The translations under genes were made by a program, and so were the position numbers. The notes below the pieces were generated by a model. The model made no database searches. It saw nothing but the letters and a program-made list of their open reading frames with translations, and had not been told where the DNA came from. Positions 10,878-21,471 of a stretch of DNA of 64,000 nt are shown one piece after another. How positions within the stretch are numbered: position 1 is the first letter of the stretch; every line of letters begins with the position of its first letter. The DNA is from Selaginella moellendorffii (taxonomy: Eukaryota; Streptophyta; Lycopodiopsida; Selaginellales; Selaginellaceae): the NCBI RefSeq assembly GCF_000143415.4, contig NW_003314293.1, forward strand, positions 408,957 to 472,956, given 5' to 3'.

Positions 10878-11999
10878 ATCGACACATTTCTGTCCCATGA
10901 TTCTCTTGCAGAACACTTCCATTCTGTAGCGCAGCTCGGAAGGATGCCAATAGCACAAAGAAAGAACACAAGGGGAGCACACGAACAAGCAAGCGAAAAC
11001 AGTGAGGTACTTCAAAACTCCGATGCTCAAGCAAGTTTTGTGATTATTTCAGTGAACAGGCTAACTTTCTAGGTTCATGACAGCCTCCTTCATGCGCTTC
11101 CCAAAACACTTGCTCGATATTCTTTCGAGTCATGCCACTCTCTTGAGCGATTCCAGAAGTTGAGACGTGAGGCTATGTTTGCCCCGGGCTCTGGAACTAG
11201 CCCAGTCTCACATGTAAAATTTCTGAGGTGACGAATTCCTTTTGGCAAATTGCTTGTTTTTTCTTTGGTTGATTGAGAAGAATGAGCGGACGAACCCAGG
11301 GACACGTGATCCGCGTGGATTGGCGTGAACGTCGCTGGATCATAGTTCATCCTCTTCTGGCTACAGCACTGAGTGACAAGGTGCCACAGATTCCTAACCA
11401 CAGATTCGAAGTTGCTATTGCCACCATCTCCAGGTTCTCCGGGACAGCAAACATCAGCACAGGCTTGCGCCTTTGCCGGGTTCCGGATGCAAGCTCATTT
11501 GAGGAAGTTCAAATTGTGGTCGAATGAAGCCTTACGTTTCCTTCTATGTGATTTTCCTACACGTTTCTCATATTATGTTGTTCCCATCCTTTCACCTTAC
11601 CATGTAAGCTCAGCCCCCAAAAAAGCAGCCAAGGAAGCTGTCGTTGATTACCAGAAATTTGGACAAGCTTTCGAAAATGCGGAAGATCGCAGTGATGAGA
11701 AACGACGTGATGGGACGCCTTACCCCTTGAAGCTACTTCTCTTGCAATCTTCGTTTGCATGTAGTGTTGTGATTCACAGCGGCGGAGGCGATTACTATGC
11801 CTCATCCGGGCCACTCTTTTTGGCAAAACTCTCAGGCGGAATGATCGCCTTTCTTCCTTCCGAACAGTAAGCCACACTTGGCAATGATCCCGTTCGTCCC
11901 ACGTTTTGGGAGGCCATTGTGATGAGCATCAGGACGCTGCGCCACGGGTATTACCCGATCGGCAATCCAGACGCAGAACTCCTTACGTGGAATGCCTCC

Positions 12000-12235
12000 A
12001 TTGCATACATTTGCATTAGAAAGTTTTCGAAAAAAAATGCTGCGCTGCGGCATCTCCGGAAACAGTTCGTGGCATGGAAACTGATCGCAAAGAGATCATC
12101 GGCCAAATCCTCTCTGAGCCTATGATCAGCCCCTACGCTCAAAGTTTTCTTAAATTGTTTTCGCGCGCGAATTATAGATGAGATCTGGGCCGTCCGTTTT
12201 GAAGATCCCTTGGAATATTCTGCAACGAATTCAAA
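12000..12235. repeat. Diverged duplicated segment Y (partner 9,850-10,190)
   Basis: It carries the same ordered blocks as segment X, in the same orientation with indels. The short neighbour 11,640-11,725 matches 9,695-9,805 in reverse complement (shared GATGAGAAACGACGTGATGGG), so part of the duplicate has been inverted. Confidence 0.55.
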
Positions 12236-12563
12236 CTCCTCTTGTCGGCATTGGTTTCTTGTCGCTCCATTTTGCATTGATTCCCGCCCTTGTTAAGAGC
12301 CCAGGCCTTGTGCTTAAAACTCGAGCATAGTTTCCCTTCAGCGCTCTCTCGTTTCACCACACATACGGTAAACCAGAAGAGCTTGAACTATGCTTTAAAT
12401 TCGGGGCTCCTGGGACTGGTGCCTGCTCGCCATTTTTTTTTTTTTTTTTGTCTCAATGGGGAATTCTTGAAGAAAAGTAACACCTCGGCAAACATAGTGT
12501 CATTGTTGGATGAAACTGCTGATCATATGCTAGAACCAAGTTCCAACTCCAATTGCCAGGGAG

Positions 12564-14285
12564 TCATCGAGAGGCATCACGCCCAGCGTATAGGATTTCC
12601 TCGTTGTTCACGATATCATCAATCTCACTTCCGGCAAGATCGCCGAAAGTCCATCCATTTTCGACCAGCGGAGCATCTCCAAGGGTACCAGCCTTGTCTT
12701 TCTCGCTTGCTTCCACCATACCAAGCTTGGGCTCGTCTTTTCCAATTGCAGTCGCATTCGCTTCGCGAGCTCGGTTTCCAGTCGCAGTAGCATTGGCATC
12801 GCGAGCTCGGTTTCCAGCAGCAGTAACTCGTGATGGCGTTTCGCCACCTGCGATACTACGTCCGCTCGCAATCTCGATTTTCCCAGTATCAATACCGTTC
12901 ACTACCATCGCGAAAGTTCTCACTCCGCCAACATTTGGAACAGTTGCCATCCCATCCGATCTGTTCTCCCCATTCGCAGCATGATCCTTTCCAGCCACTG
13001 GAGGAGCTTCCACCTTGCTGTTCTTCCCATTCGCAGTGTGATCCTCTCCAGCAACTGGACAAGCTTCCACTTCACTGTTCTTCCGATCCTTTCGAGCAAC
13101 TGGAGGAGCTTCCACTTCACTGTTCTCTCCATTCGCAGTATGATCCTTTCCAGCAACTGGATGATCTTCCACTTTCCTGTTCTCGGTATGATCCTTCCCA
13201 GCAACTGGAGGAGCGTCCACTTCCGCCAGTGGAGGAGCTACGACCATCTTTCCCAGAACCGGATAGACTTGCGACTTAAACACCGTCTTCCTGATGGTGA
13301 ACCCCGGCAACACCGAAAACGCCACGCTCTCACCGATCGCCAGCCTCTCCTCATCATCCTCGTCCTCCTCGAGATCATCCGCGGTGATCACGCTGTCCAT
13401 GAACGCTGGCTCAATCTTCCTTCCAGTCGCTACGCGCAGAATCCTCGCAGCTGGGTAGAACGAGAAGGCCAAGCGATGGAGCTTCCACACCGATAGCGCC
13501 ACCTTCTCGAACTGCGATCCAAGCTTTGCCTCGTCGAAGCCGGGGATCTTCCCCCGGAGCTCCTCCATCTTGGCCGCCGCAAAGACCTCCACTCGATCCT
13601 CGGGACAAGCTTGGAACTCCTGGAAGTAGCGGCGGCGCAGCTCCTCCGGATCGAGGAACTCGGTGAAGCCGCCATCCAGGCCAAAGGTTTCAGCTTCGAA
13701 GGCCGCGAAGAACACGTCGCCCAGCGCTGCGCGGACGGCGATCTTGCGGTGGAGCGGCCGCGCAAAGACGACCGAGGACGCCGCTAGAAACCGGGATGGA
13801 AGAACCGATGCGAGATTCTGGATCGCCTCGTTGGCCTGCGCTAGGGCCGCCTCGAAGAGCGTCGGCGTCGCGGACGAATCGGAGTAGGATCCCCCGAAAG
13901 ATTGCTCCGAAATCTGGCGCTCCAGCCCGTCGATCTTGCGCTCTAGCTCGCTGGCCATGGATAGCGTCCTCTCCGTGTTCTTCTTCTCGAGTTCCAAAGC
14001 CCTGGAGTTGGTCTCGCGGATGCGCTGGATTTGCCACTGTAAACGCCGATTCTCCTCGTGCAATTGCTGCGCACAACCCTGGATTTTGCGAAGTTCTTGA
14101 TCGAGCGAAGAACATTGCTGATCCAGTTCCCCATTCCTCCGGTGGAGCTCCTTGCAGTGCTGATCCTGATCAAGGAGGCGCTGTTGGAGCGCGCCATTGA
14201 CACTGACCTGGGATTCGAGAGAATCCTCGAGCTTTCTCTTCTTCATCGCGAAGAGCGTCCCGAAGATCGAAGAGACGAACCACAT
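12564..14285 (-). CDS. GIL1/IRKI-like protein (DUF641 type) with repetitive C-terminal extension
   Basis: A single exon of 573 residues; a second possible start is Met14 (MKKRK). Residues ~15-125 are a long coiled coil. Residues ~165-345 match the plant DUF641/GIL1-IRKI family. The clearest blocks are FEKVALSVWKLHRLAFSF with Phe-Tyr-Pro after it, FMDSVITADD, and a conserved end (VAFSVLPGFTIRKTVFKSQV then YP). Members of this family (GRAVITROPIC IN THE LIGHT 1, IRK-interacting protein) act in light/gravity responses and cell-division signalling. Odd features are divergence in the middle of the domain (the usual HPKMEASFFG block is not recognisable) and a ~220-residue tail with about six VEAPPVAGKDHTANGEN-like repeats and an NRAR(D/E)ANATA repeat. 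The tail is lineage-specific as far as I know. The gene is divergent to NFD6-like D. Confidence 0.75.
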   Translation of the reverse strand: MWFVSSIFGTLFAMKKRKLEDSLESQVSVNGALQQRLLDQDQHCKELHRRNGELDQQCSSLDQELRKIQGCAQQLHEENRRLQWQIQRIRETNSRALELEKKNTERTLSMASELERKIDGLERQISEQSFGGSYSDSSATPTLFEAALAQANEAIQNLASVLPSRFLAASSVVFARPLHRKIAVRAALGDVFFAAFEAETFGLDGGFTEFLDPEELRRRYFQEFQACPEDRVEVFAAAKMEELRGKIPGFDEAKLGSQFEKVALSVWKLHRLAFSFYPAARILRVATGRKIEPAFMDSVITADDLEEDEDDEERLAIGESVAFSVLPGFTIRKTVFKSQVYPVLGKMVVAPPLAEVDAPPVAGKDHTENRKVEDHPVAGKDHTANGENSEVEAPPVARKDRKNSEVEACPVAGEDHTANGKNSKVEAPPVAGKDHAANGENRSDGMATVPNVGGVRTFAMVVNGIDTGKIEIASGRSIAGGETPSRVTAAGNRARDANATATGNRAREANATAIGKDEPKLGMVEASEKDKAGTLGDAPLVENGWTFGDLAGSEIDDIVNNEEILYAGRDASR

Positions 14286-14412
14286 ACTAAAACCCTGGCG
14301 CTCTCTTCGCCCATCGCCCGCGCTTATAAAAGCGCTTCATATGAGCGTGATGTCACGTCCTAGTCTTAAAGCCCTCTAAACCCAAGAACCCTAAACCCTA
14401 GGTAGAGAGAAT
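14286..14412. promoter_or_regulatory. 127-bp bidirectional promoter with telobox
   Basis: It lies between the start codons of the GIL1-like gene (minus) and NFD6-like D (plus). AACCCTAAACCCTA at 14,387-14,400 is a double telobox 12 bp before the ATG at 14,413. TGATGTCACGTC at 14,349-14,360 holds an ACGT-core site. Confidence 0.6.
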
Positions 14413-15215
14413 ATGGCATCGCGCATGGCGGGTCGGGCATTTGGGCGGCGCATTCTCCAGGCGGCGCCGTCGGCGTCGCGGCGGTCGGCGCCATTTGGAT
14501 TCGCGGGCGCCGCGCCTCGCAATCCAGTAAGATCCAGGTAAATCCCTTTGTGGGTGTCACAGGTTCTTGCTTCTTTGTGATCCCGAATCTCTCCTCCTCT
14601 TTGCGAATTCTCTTGTCCAGCCACTTTGCGAGTACATTCGTTATTCTTCTCTCCTCCTCTTTGCAAATTCTCTTGTCCAGCCACTTTGCGAGTTACATTC
14701 GTTATTCTTCTGTCCTCCTCGTTGCAAATTCTCTCGTCCAGCCACTTCGCGAGTTACATTCTAGTTGCCATTCCCTTCTCTTTTTGCTCAAACTTTGCAA
14801 GGTTTTCTAGCTTTCTCGTGTGCTGCCGCAAGCTCTCTAAGTTACCTTGCTTAGAGTTTTCTCTTCTGGCAACTTCCCGATTAGCTTGCGAAGTATCGTG
14901 ACGATTTATCTTTGCTGTTGCCTCTTTGGAGATCAAAGTCTCTTGTGTGCTCTTCCACTGCGAAGTTACATTAGAGTTTTCTCTTGTTGGTATGAATGAC
15001 TATTACACACGTCGTTGCTCTCTCAAGTGGCAACTTTGAGAGCCTGTAACAAATCTCGATCTCTGCCTGGCAGGATCTTCCGGCGGGAGCTTCTGTCGAT
15101 GCGGCCGCTCCACAGCGCGACGGCCGACTGCTGGATGGTGTCGCGGATCTCGGGCTGCGCAACCTGCTATGAAGGTGATCTCAGCTGTCTCTTGGTTCGT
15201 TCTCGGATATGGTAG
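14413..15215 (+). CDS. NFD6-like small mitochondrial-type protein, copy D
   Basis: Exons 14,413-14,537 and 15,074-15,215 join in phase 2 and give 88 residues. The N-terminus MASRMAGRAFGRRILQAAPS is Arg/Ala-rich. Exon 2 has RIFRRELLSMRPLHSATADC and VSRIS, the same core as copies A-C. An alternative 3' structure is possible: a donor inside TATGAAGGTGATC and an acceptor at TTTCAG near 15,258 would give EGIYLKWLTMCLENSQSVATT as the end. The copy is separated from A-C and inverted relative to them. Its 536-bp intron contains a tandem ~60-bp repeat (14,581-14,765; TTGCAAATTCTCTTGTCCAG units). Confidence 0.65.
14581..14765. repeat. Three tandem ~60-bp units in the intron of NFD6-like D
   Basis: The unit TCTCCTCCTCTTTGCAAATT...CCAGCCACTTTGCGAGTTACATTCGTTATTC is repeated about three times with few changes. 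Confidence 0.8.
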
Positions 15216-15497
15216 AAACTGTTGCCATCACTTTAATATCAAAGGTGGGTGTTTCAGGCATCTATCTCAAGTGGTTGACGATGTGCCTCGAGAATTCGCA
15301 GTCGGTGGCAACAACATGATCAAGTGAAAGAAACCAAGACGAGAAATACCTCCTGTGGTGCCAGCTTTGCCTAGACTTGTCATCAGTTTAGTTATCTTGT
15401 TCTCATGATTGTTCTCAAGAACTATCTGCAATTATTCAAGTGCACACATTTTTCTCGTTCGTTTTAAACGGAAATTTCTAAGTACCTTGCTTTGCTG

Positions 15498-18400
15498 CTA
15501 CCATCGGTTGCCAAACTGTCCATCCCACTCTCGAAGCTGGTCGAGGTATCCAGCGTTATAAGATAAATTAACCTGCGGAGGATTGTCAAAAAAACGCTTG
15601 ACAACAACACTTGACGTATAGAAGCATACCTCCTCCAGAGTACTCACGAAGTCCTGTGTTGTAAGTGGCCTTAGTTCTTGAGGCAGTGGCTGTCCAAAAG
15701 CATTTCTTTTGGCCTGAAAACGAGGATGAGTTCACGAAACAGTAAATTGAAATTGGAAGCAAGTCATTTACTTTCTCTAACTCGAGCATTTCTCGAACAG
15801 GCCGATACGCTGCAGCCACAGTTAAGTTCTGAAAGGAAGCAATGAACGTTTTGAATCACAAACAACTTAAGATTAAGAGTGACACCTTCAAGTCATTTGC
15901 GCTATAGCCATCAGTTAATTCTGCTACTCCTTTAAAGTCGAAGCCATTCTCAATCTCCTCCTTGGCAAGCAGCACAACAAGGATTTTTTCACGGCTTGAT
16001 AAATCTGGAAGATCCACGCACAATCTGCCATCAGAGAGATGAGCAACAATGTCGTTTTACTATTGAAAGTAGACCTTTTCGGGAACTTTTGAATGACTGA
16101 TTCGTCCAAATGGAAGGGTCGGCATGTAGCTGCCATCACCACAACTGACTCTGCTATTCCTGACATGAGCCGATCCCATCCATAGATAAACTCGGACTTG
16201 AACCTCGTCATTGCTTCTCCAGCTTGTATAGCGAAAATACTGTCGATCTGATGACGGCACTTACAAGAATAGAACAAAAATGAAAGTGAAATGCACCTCA
16301 TCGAGAAAAATAATTGATGGAGCCAGCCTGCGTGCAATTGAAAACAGGGCTCTGGTCATCCGCTTCGGATCCTCAAGCCACTGCACCACAGAAGCTTCAG
16401 TGCCAAACTCACAACCTCTATTAAGGGTACCTTGTACTCAATAGAATTGCCTCTAAGCCAAAATAAGTTCGCGGAAGACTGGGCTGCAACGGCCTTTGTC
16501 AAGTAAGTCTTCCCAGTACCAGGCGGTCCATATAAAAGTACACCTTTGCAAGGCTATCCAGGCGTCAGAGACACAAAGGTCGTAAGCTTTCAAGACTTAC
16601 ACATGCCAACGCTCCCTTGGCAAAATGTTCTGGTCTCAGGAGGGGCACCACAACATGCTCTCCAAGAATTTTCTTCACATCCTCAAGTGCACCAACGTCA
16701 TCAAATTTCGGTGCGCCGTTTGGCGCCAATACTGTAGACAACACAGCTTCTTCGAACTCGTCTTTTGCTACTAGCTGTCAAACAAATTAAAAGCAGTCAA
16801 ATTTGATACAAGCAAATACCTTAGGACCTTGCGCATGCTTGAGCCGTCTCAGCTTGAGAAGCGCTCTATCCAAGCTGCAAACCTGCATTATCGATCTGAT
16901 TAAACAGCACAATCTTCCACGTACCTGCCTGCCGAAAGAGAAGTTTTGGCAGTCGATTTGTCTACGTGAACATTCTGTGAGTTTGAATATTCGTAGCTCA
17001 CTGCCCAACTTACAACGTACTCGGCCTCTGTAGTAACTTCAGTTCCTCAGCGTTCCTTCCAAAGAAGAATCGGCTTACCCGAGTATGTGAGAAGGAAGTC
17101 ACATATTTGAAACTCGATAAATTCCAAACACACCAGGTTGTGGGATGTCAGAACCTGAAGAAACACTTTAACAAATAAAAAATGAATCGAAAAATAGAAA
17201 CCTGAACCTTCTGTAATAGTTGGATATTCTTATTCGCAGTAACACGCTCACCGTCTTGCAAAAGAAGCGCTTTCCATCTCCAGAAATCTAGATCATCCTA
17301 TGAGCTGCCAGAATCAGCTCAAGCCTAAACAGTCGTGTAAACGATACCTTTGGAGGAAAAATATCGACCACATTGGCGAATAAGTTATGTATACTCTTCA
17401 AGCTCTTCCTTTTAACCTGAAAAAAGCTGTCAAATGACAACGAGTGACAATTATAACTAGTTACCACAGAAAGAGGCTCATCTGCATCGGAAGTGAAGGT
17501 GGCAATAAGAGCGACGTTTCCAATCACTTTGTCCAATTGCCTTTGTAGATTGTGAATGATCTCCTGCTTCCAAGCTACAGGGACTGCTCTTTCAAACCAT
17601 TGCTCAAGTTCCGAGAAGTACACAATCAAAGGCTTAGCGCTTCTACTTATCTGTAAAAATAAGATGAAAAAAAATCCAAGTATAAAAGACAGGATACCTC
17701 GCACAAAGCGCTGATAGTGGCTTGCCATGCTGCAAGGAACATTGTATTTCCAGATTGATCCTTGTCAAAATCAGACGCTAAAGCAAGGCTGTTAACATAT
17801 TCTCGGTAAAGTTAAAAAACGAGCTTACCATAATGCCATTCAATGGGAGGACTTCTTCGAATGTCCTCGAACCTTGTTGTTAACTTGAGTGCGTCCTCCG
17901 TCGCATCAAAGAGGATCCCAATCTTTCCAGAAACACTTTCAGAGACGGCAATGACTCGACCTCTACAATCAGTCTCAACAAATAAGTAAATAAATATCGT
18001 AAAACTGAAAAACGCTACCTTTGCCTTTCGTCCCTTTTGCTTACGACACGATCACCTGAAAGCAGCATCTATGTCATTTAGGCAAATTGTAAAAGCTCTT
18101 ACCTTTCCTGAACCCATTTTTGAAGCCCGTCACCTTCAATGGTGTACCACATGTTCAGTAGAATACAGAGGCAATATTACAAACTGTTACCTTCGACATA
18201 TCATCACCTGCTTCAACTGCATCAGTATAACCATCACCGTGATCCTGAAAGGAACACAAATTCTCGTAAGTCAAATGGACTGATAACAAAACAAAAATAC
18301 ACGAGAAACGAAGATGGATGGACATACAAGTTCTGGCAAGGAACCAGAACCTCAAGCACATACTTGAGGAGCAAGATCTGTACTATCGAGCATTAGTAAC

Positions 18401-20390
18401 GCTACGCCTTGATCATGAGCAATTGCTTTCACCAGCATTTCCTGGTACATTTCCGAATCTTTCACACAAAAAGTCAGAGAGTTCGTTTTCACTTTGGCAT
18501 TGAGGCTTACTTTGTGGACCATTCAGCAAGATCGTATTGCTGGAGGCACAAAGGCCGGACAAGTGACTCGCTCGTCTAGATTGATCGAGGCACGATCCCA
18601 GCGCCTCAACCAGGAAATCCCGAGTGACATCACTGGACACAATTTGCAACAGTTAGCATACCAGCAACGCGAAATAAGATTATATACCTCAGGTAATATG
18701 GGAACTTCGTCAAAGAAGCGTTGATTCTCTCGGCGGGCTGTATTTTCTCCACGAAATACTTCTTCAGTGACAGCTTCAAACCTGTCCCGACCGCTTTTCT
18801 ATACTCGAAAGCTTCCCTTGCGACAGTCACGTCTCTCTCGAGCCGTTCCCGTTCCTGCTGTGCCTCGCACAATGCCTTGGATGCCAAGTCCACTTTCCGT
18901 TCGGCCTCGCAGAGATCCTTGCATTTAAGTTCCTCCCTCCGCCTCTCGAAATCTAGCAAGTCATCAAACTCGTCACCATCCTGCTGAGCACCAAGAGCTC
19001 CATCCACCTGAAAAAACGCAAACATTATATGGCAGGAAACGGCAAAAACAAAAACGAAACTTACAGGTCCATTCCTGAATCCCACGCATCCGTCTTGAGA
19101 CCGCATAAGCAACTTAGCACGCTTCCTATCAACTTTAGCAAGCTCAGCCAGCCTGCGCTGCCAGTCGACGTTCCTCTCCCTCTCCACCTCTTTGAGCAAG
19201 TCTCCATATCCATCACCGGCCGCGACACCCACGCCCGAATCCCGCTTCCTCTTGGTCGCCCTCGTCATCTTCTTCCCAGAGCCCAGCCGCGGACTCAAGC
19301 CAGCAGCATTCGAGAACTCCTGGTAGCTGCTCGTCTCCGCCGCTTGGCCCGCCACCACGTTTGAGTTCTCACTCGGCGAAGCGTCCAGGCCAGTCTCCCC
19401 AGGACCCTCGAGAAGAAGAGTGTGACCACCTCTTCCAAAAGAGTTCCCGGACTGTGGCGACGTAGTAGGCAAGCTCGCGGCCGGGATGTTGAAGATCAAG
19501 TCGCCACCATTGTCAAGAACCACGACGTCCTCCTCGTCACTCCCCTCGGTATCCTCTCCACAGCCATCGCCCACGGCGGGCTGTCCAGAGATGGGCGAAG
19601 CTCCCGCGGCGGAGAGCTTGGTGGTGTTGCCAAAGAGCTTGTTCATCACCACGTAAAACTCCCAGGGAGAGGTGTGGCCAGTGGGAGCGTACTTCATCCT
19701 CTCGCGCTTGTAGCGCTTCTTGAGGTTGTCCACCTTGGTCCGGCATTGCTGCTCGTTCATGCTGATGCCACAGAACTCGTTCACCTTGTTGGAGACCTCG
19801 GTCCACTGCGCCATGGTGAGATTGCCCATGTTGCTCTTGGTCCACACGTCCTTGAAGCACTCGAGCAGCATGATCGCGTGCATAAAAGGCCAGGAATCTC
19901 GGTTGGCCTTGCGCTTGCGCTGCTGCTGCTGCTGCTGCTGTAGCTGGCACTGTGATTGCTGCTGCTGCTGGGAATGGCTGGAATCGCCATTGGCGGCATT
20001 GCTCATCCCTGGCGAGAAAAATCACACTGTGAGCTCCGCACAGATCGATAGAATTGACAATCCCGAGGATAATTCTTAAAATCTAGCTGACAGGGATGGA
20101 AGAAACAAGAAATCTCAGGCGCTTGGATCGAGATGAAAATCTAGGCGAGAGAGGAAACGAAAGATTTTCGAAAATCTAGCCGAGAAATCTCTGGAATCTA
20201 GGCTCTTGGATCGAGATAGAAATCTAGGCGAGAAAGATTTTCGAAAATCTAGCCGAGAGAGGGAATGTCTAGCGCCGCGCATTCGCAGAAGCGCACATTT
20301 CTCACCTGACATCGATGCCGCCCCCGCCGCTGCCGCCGCCTCGCCCTTCCGCGCCCGGGCGGCAGCATCCAGGCTAACGTTTAGATCCAT
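15498..20390 (-). CDS. Trihelix DNA-binding domain fused to ATAD1/DAA1-type AAA ATPase
   Basis: Start at 20,390 ([15 protein letters not shown]). I place 24 exons: 20390-20306, 20008-19065, 19007-18688, 18632-18511, 18458-18364, 18244-18191, 18133-18103, 18055-18019, 17962-17829, 17777-17698, 17650-17465, 17416-17348, 17297-17208, 17154-17079, 17027-16925, 16874-16820, 16774-16601, 16553-16431, 16380-16297, 16247-16075, 16024-15886, 15828-15772, 15713-15630, 15572-15498. All phases agree, giving about 1129 residues. Residues ~66-155 are a trihelix domain ([42 protein letters not shown]). An acidic linker and a coiled coil follow. Next come the plant DAA1/ATAD1-like blocks: [26 protein letters not shown], Walker A GPPGTGKT (about 16,505-16,530) and Walker B IIFLDEID. 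The sensor-1 TN is TC here and the Arg-finger region is FPKR. The family remodels or extracts proteins. Fusion to a DNA-binding domain is unexpected. Confidence 0.78.
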
Positions 20391-20442
20391 CCCCTTTTAG
20401 GGCTCTTCAAATTGGAGAGAGAATTTAGGGTTCTTGGGCTCA
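20391..20442. promoter_or_regulatory. 52-bp shared region between divergent start codons
   Basis: Only 52 bp separate the ATG of the trihelix-AAA gene (20,390, minus) from the ATG of TAF13 (20,443, plus). It contains a telobox-like TTTAGGGTT at 20,424-20,432. Each core promoter must therefore overlap the other gene's leader or first exon. Confidence 0.6.
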
Positions 20443-21032
20443 ATGGCAGGGAGGGGAGGCAAAGCGCAGGAAGGCGGCAAGCGCAAGCGCGGAATGTTTA
20501 GCAAAGAATGTAAGCATGGAGTTTCTCATCTCTTTCGGTTTCTTTGTATCGATCGATCGCTCGCGCTTTTGCAGTGAGGCTCATGATGTATGGATTTGGA
20601 GACGATATTTGTGTAAGCTCGCTTTCTTGTTCTAGTATCTCTCTAAGCTCGTCGTAAAAGACTCCTACAGCCTCTTCAAGAATCGGTAGCTCTTATGGAG
20701 GACATGATGATCGAATACATCACTGATATGGTGTGCTTCGTTTTTTTCTTCTTACCTTTGCTAACTAGAATTTTTTCCAGGTTCACAAGGCTCAAGAAGT
20801 ATCCTCGAAGAGAGGAAAGCTCACAACAGAAGACGTGATGTTTCTCGTCCGGAAGGTAACGATTTAATCTTTGTTTAGCGAAATGGTCATCGAGCTTCTA
20901 TTGATCCAGGACATCCGCAAGTATGCCCGTGTGAAAGAGCTCTTGTCCATGAACGAGGAACTAAAACGTGCCAGGAAAGTTCTAAACGAGGACCTGGACG
21001 AGCAAAAGCTTGCCGCGCTAGAAACCCAGTGA
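20443..21032 (+). CDS. TAF13: Transcription initiation factor TFIID subunit 13
   Basis: Five exons, 20443-20509, 20575-20612, 20671-20730, 20781-20855 and 20910-21032, all in phase, give 120 residues. The histone-fold subunit TAF13 is recognised from FSKELRLMMYGFGDD, ESVALMEDMMIEYITDMVHK, LTTEDVMFLVRKD and IRKYARVKELLSMNEELKRA. This is the standard TAF13 order (loop-helix GFGDD, the E(D)xMIEYIT helix, VEDIVFLIRKD-type helix, then MNEELKRARK). Length is normal for the family. It pairs with TAF11 in TFIID and acts in the nucleus. Introns are 50-65 bp. Confidence 0.95.
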
Positions 21033-21471
21033 AGAAGGCGACGCTAGCTCGTCGACAAGTAGCAGTAATTTATGCGGTAAGTAGCATACGTCCAGGGAAG
21101 AAGACAGTGACAAAAGTAAAAGCAATTCAAGCTCGACATAGATAGGTAGATGAATCCGGGTGATTCATACAGACGGGGATATAGATTGGTCGACCGATCC
21201 GGATGGTTGGTTCATACAGTCCTTTTGGTCATCTTCGTGGGAAGCAGTAGGGATGGCCAGGTTATGACAGGAATCTGTCATTACAGCACGGTGGAGGAGA
21301 TGCCACCATTCGAATCCGTGCTTCGGATATCCTTCAAGACAAAACGAGCCGACACGAGTTTCACGGAAAACTCGTACTGAGAGTCCGAGGCGGCGTCTTT
21401 CGTGTGAGAGGCAAGGCAATAGCAGCAGCAGCAGCAGCAGCGGTTTCATTCTTCTTTGTGACTTCTGTGTC

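Larger units (their letters stand above)
9176..12563. other. 3.4 kb without a supportable gene; duplicated and inverted segments
   Basis: Open frames here are short and lack family motifs. The stretch holds diverged internal duplications (separate entries) and two hairpins. A hydrophobic plus-strand frame near 10,335-10,541 and an 11,373-11,870 frame have no supporting homology, so they are not called genes. The stretch probably contains remnants of one or two duplicated loci. Confidence 0.5.

Noticed and set aside
12830-13496. Plus-strand frames opposite the GIL1-like gene
   Set aside because: Antisense shadows of the repetitive tail; no start context or homology.
18630-20006. A free-standing trihelix gene ending at 18,630
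   Set aside because: The tail after FPYYL reads through a clear intron (GTATATAAT...GTCCAG). Splicing it out keeps phase into the AAA protein, and FPYYL itself belongs to the AAA family.
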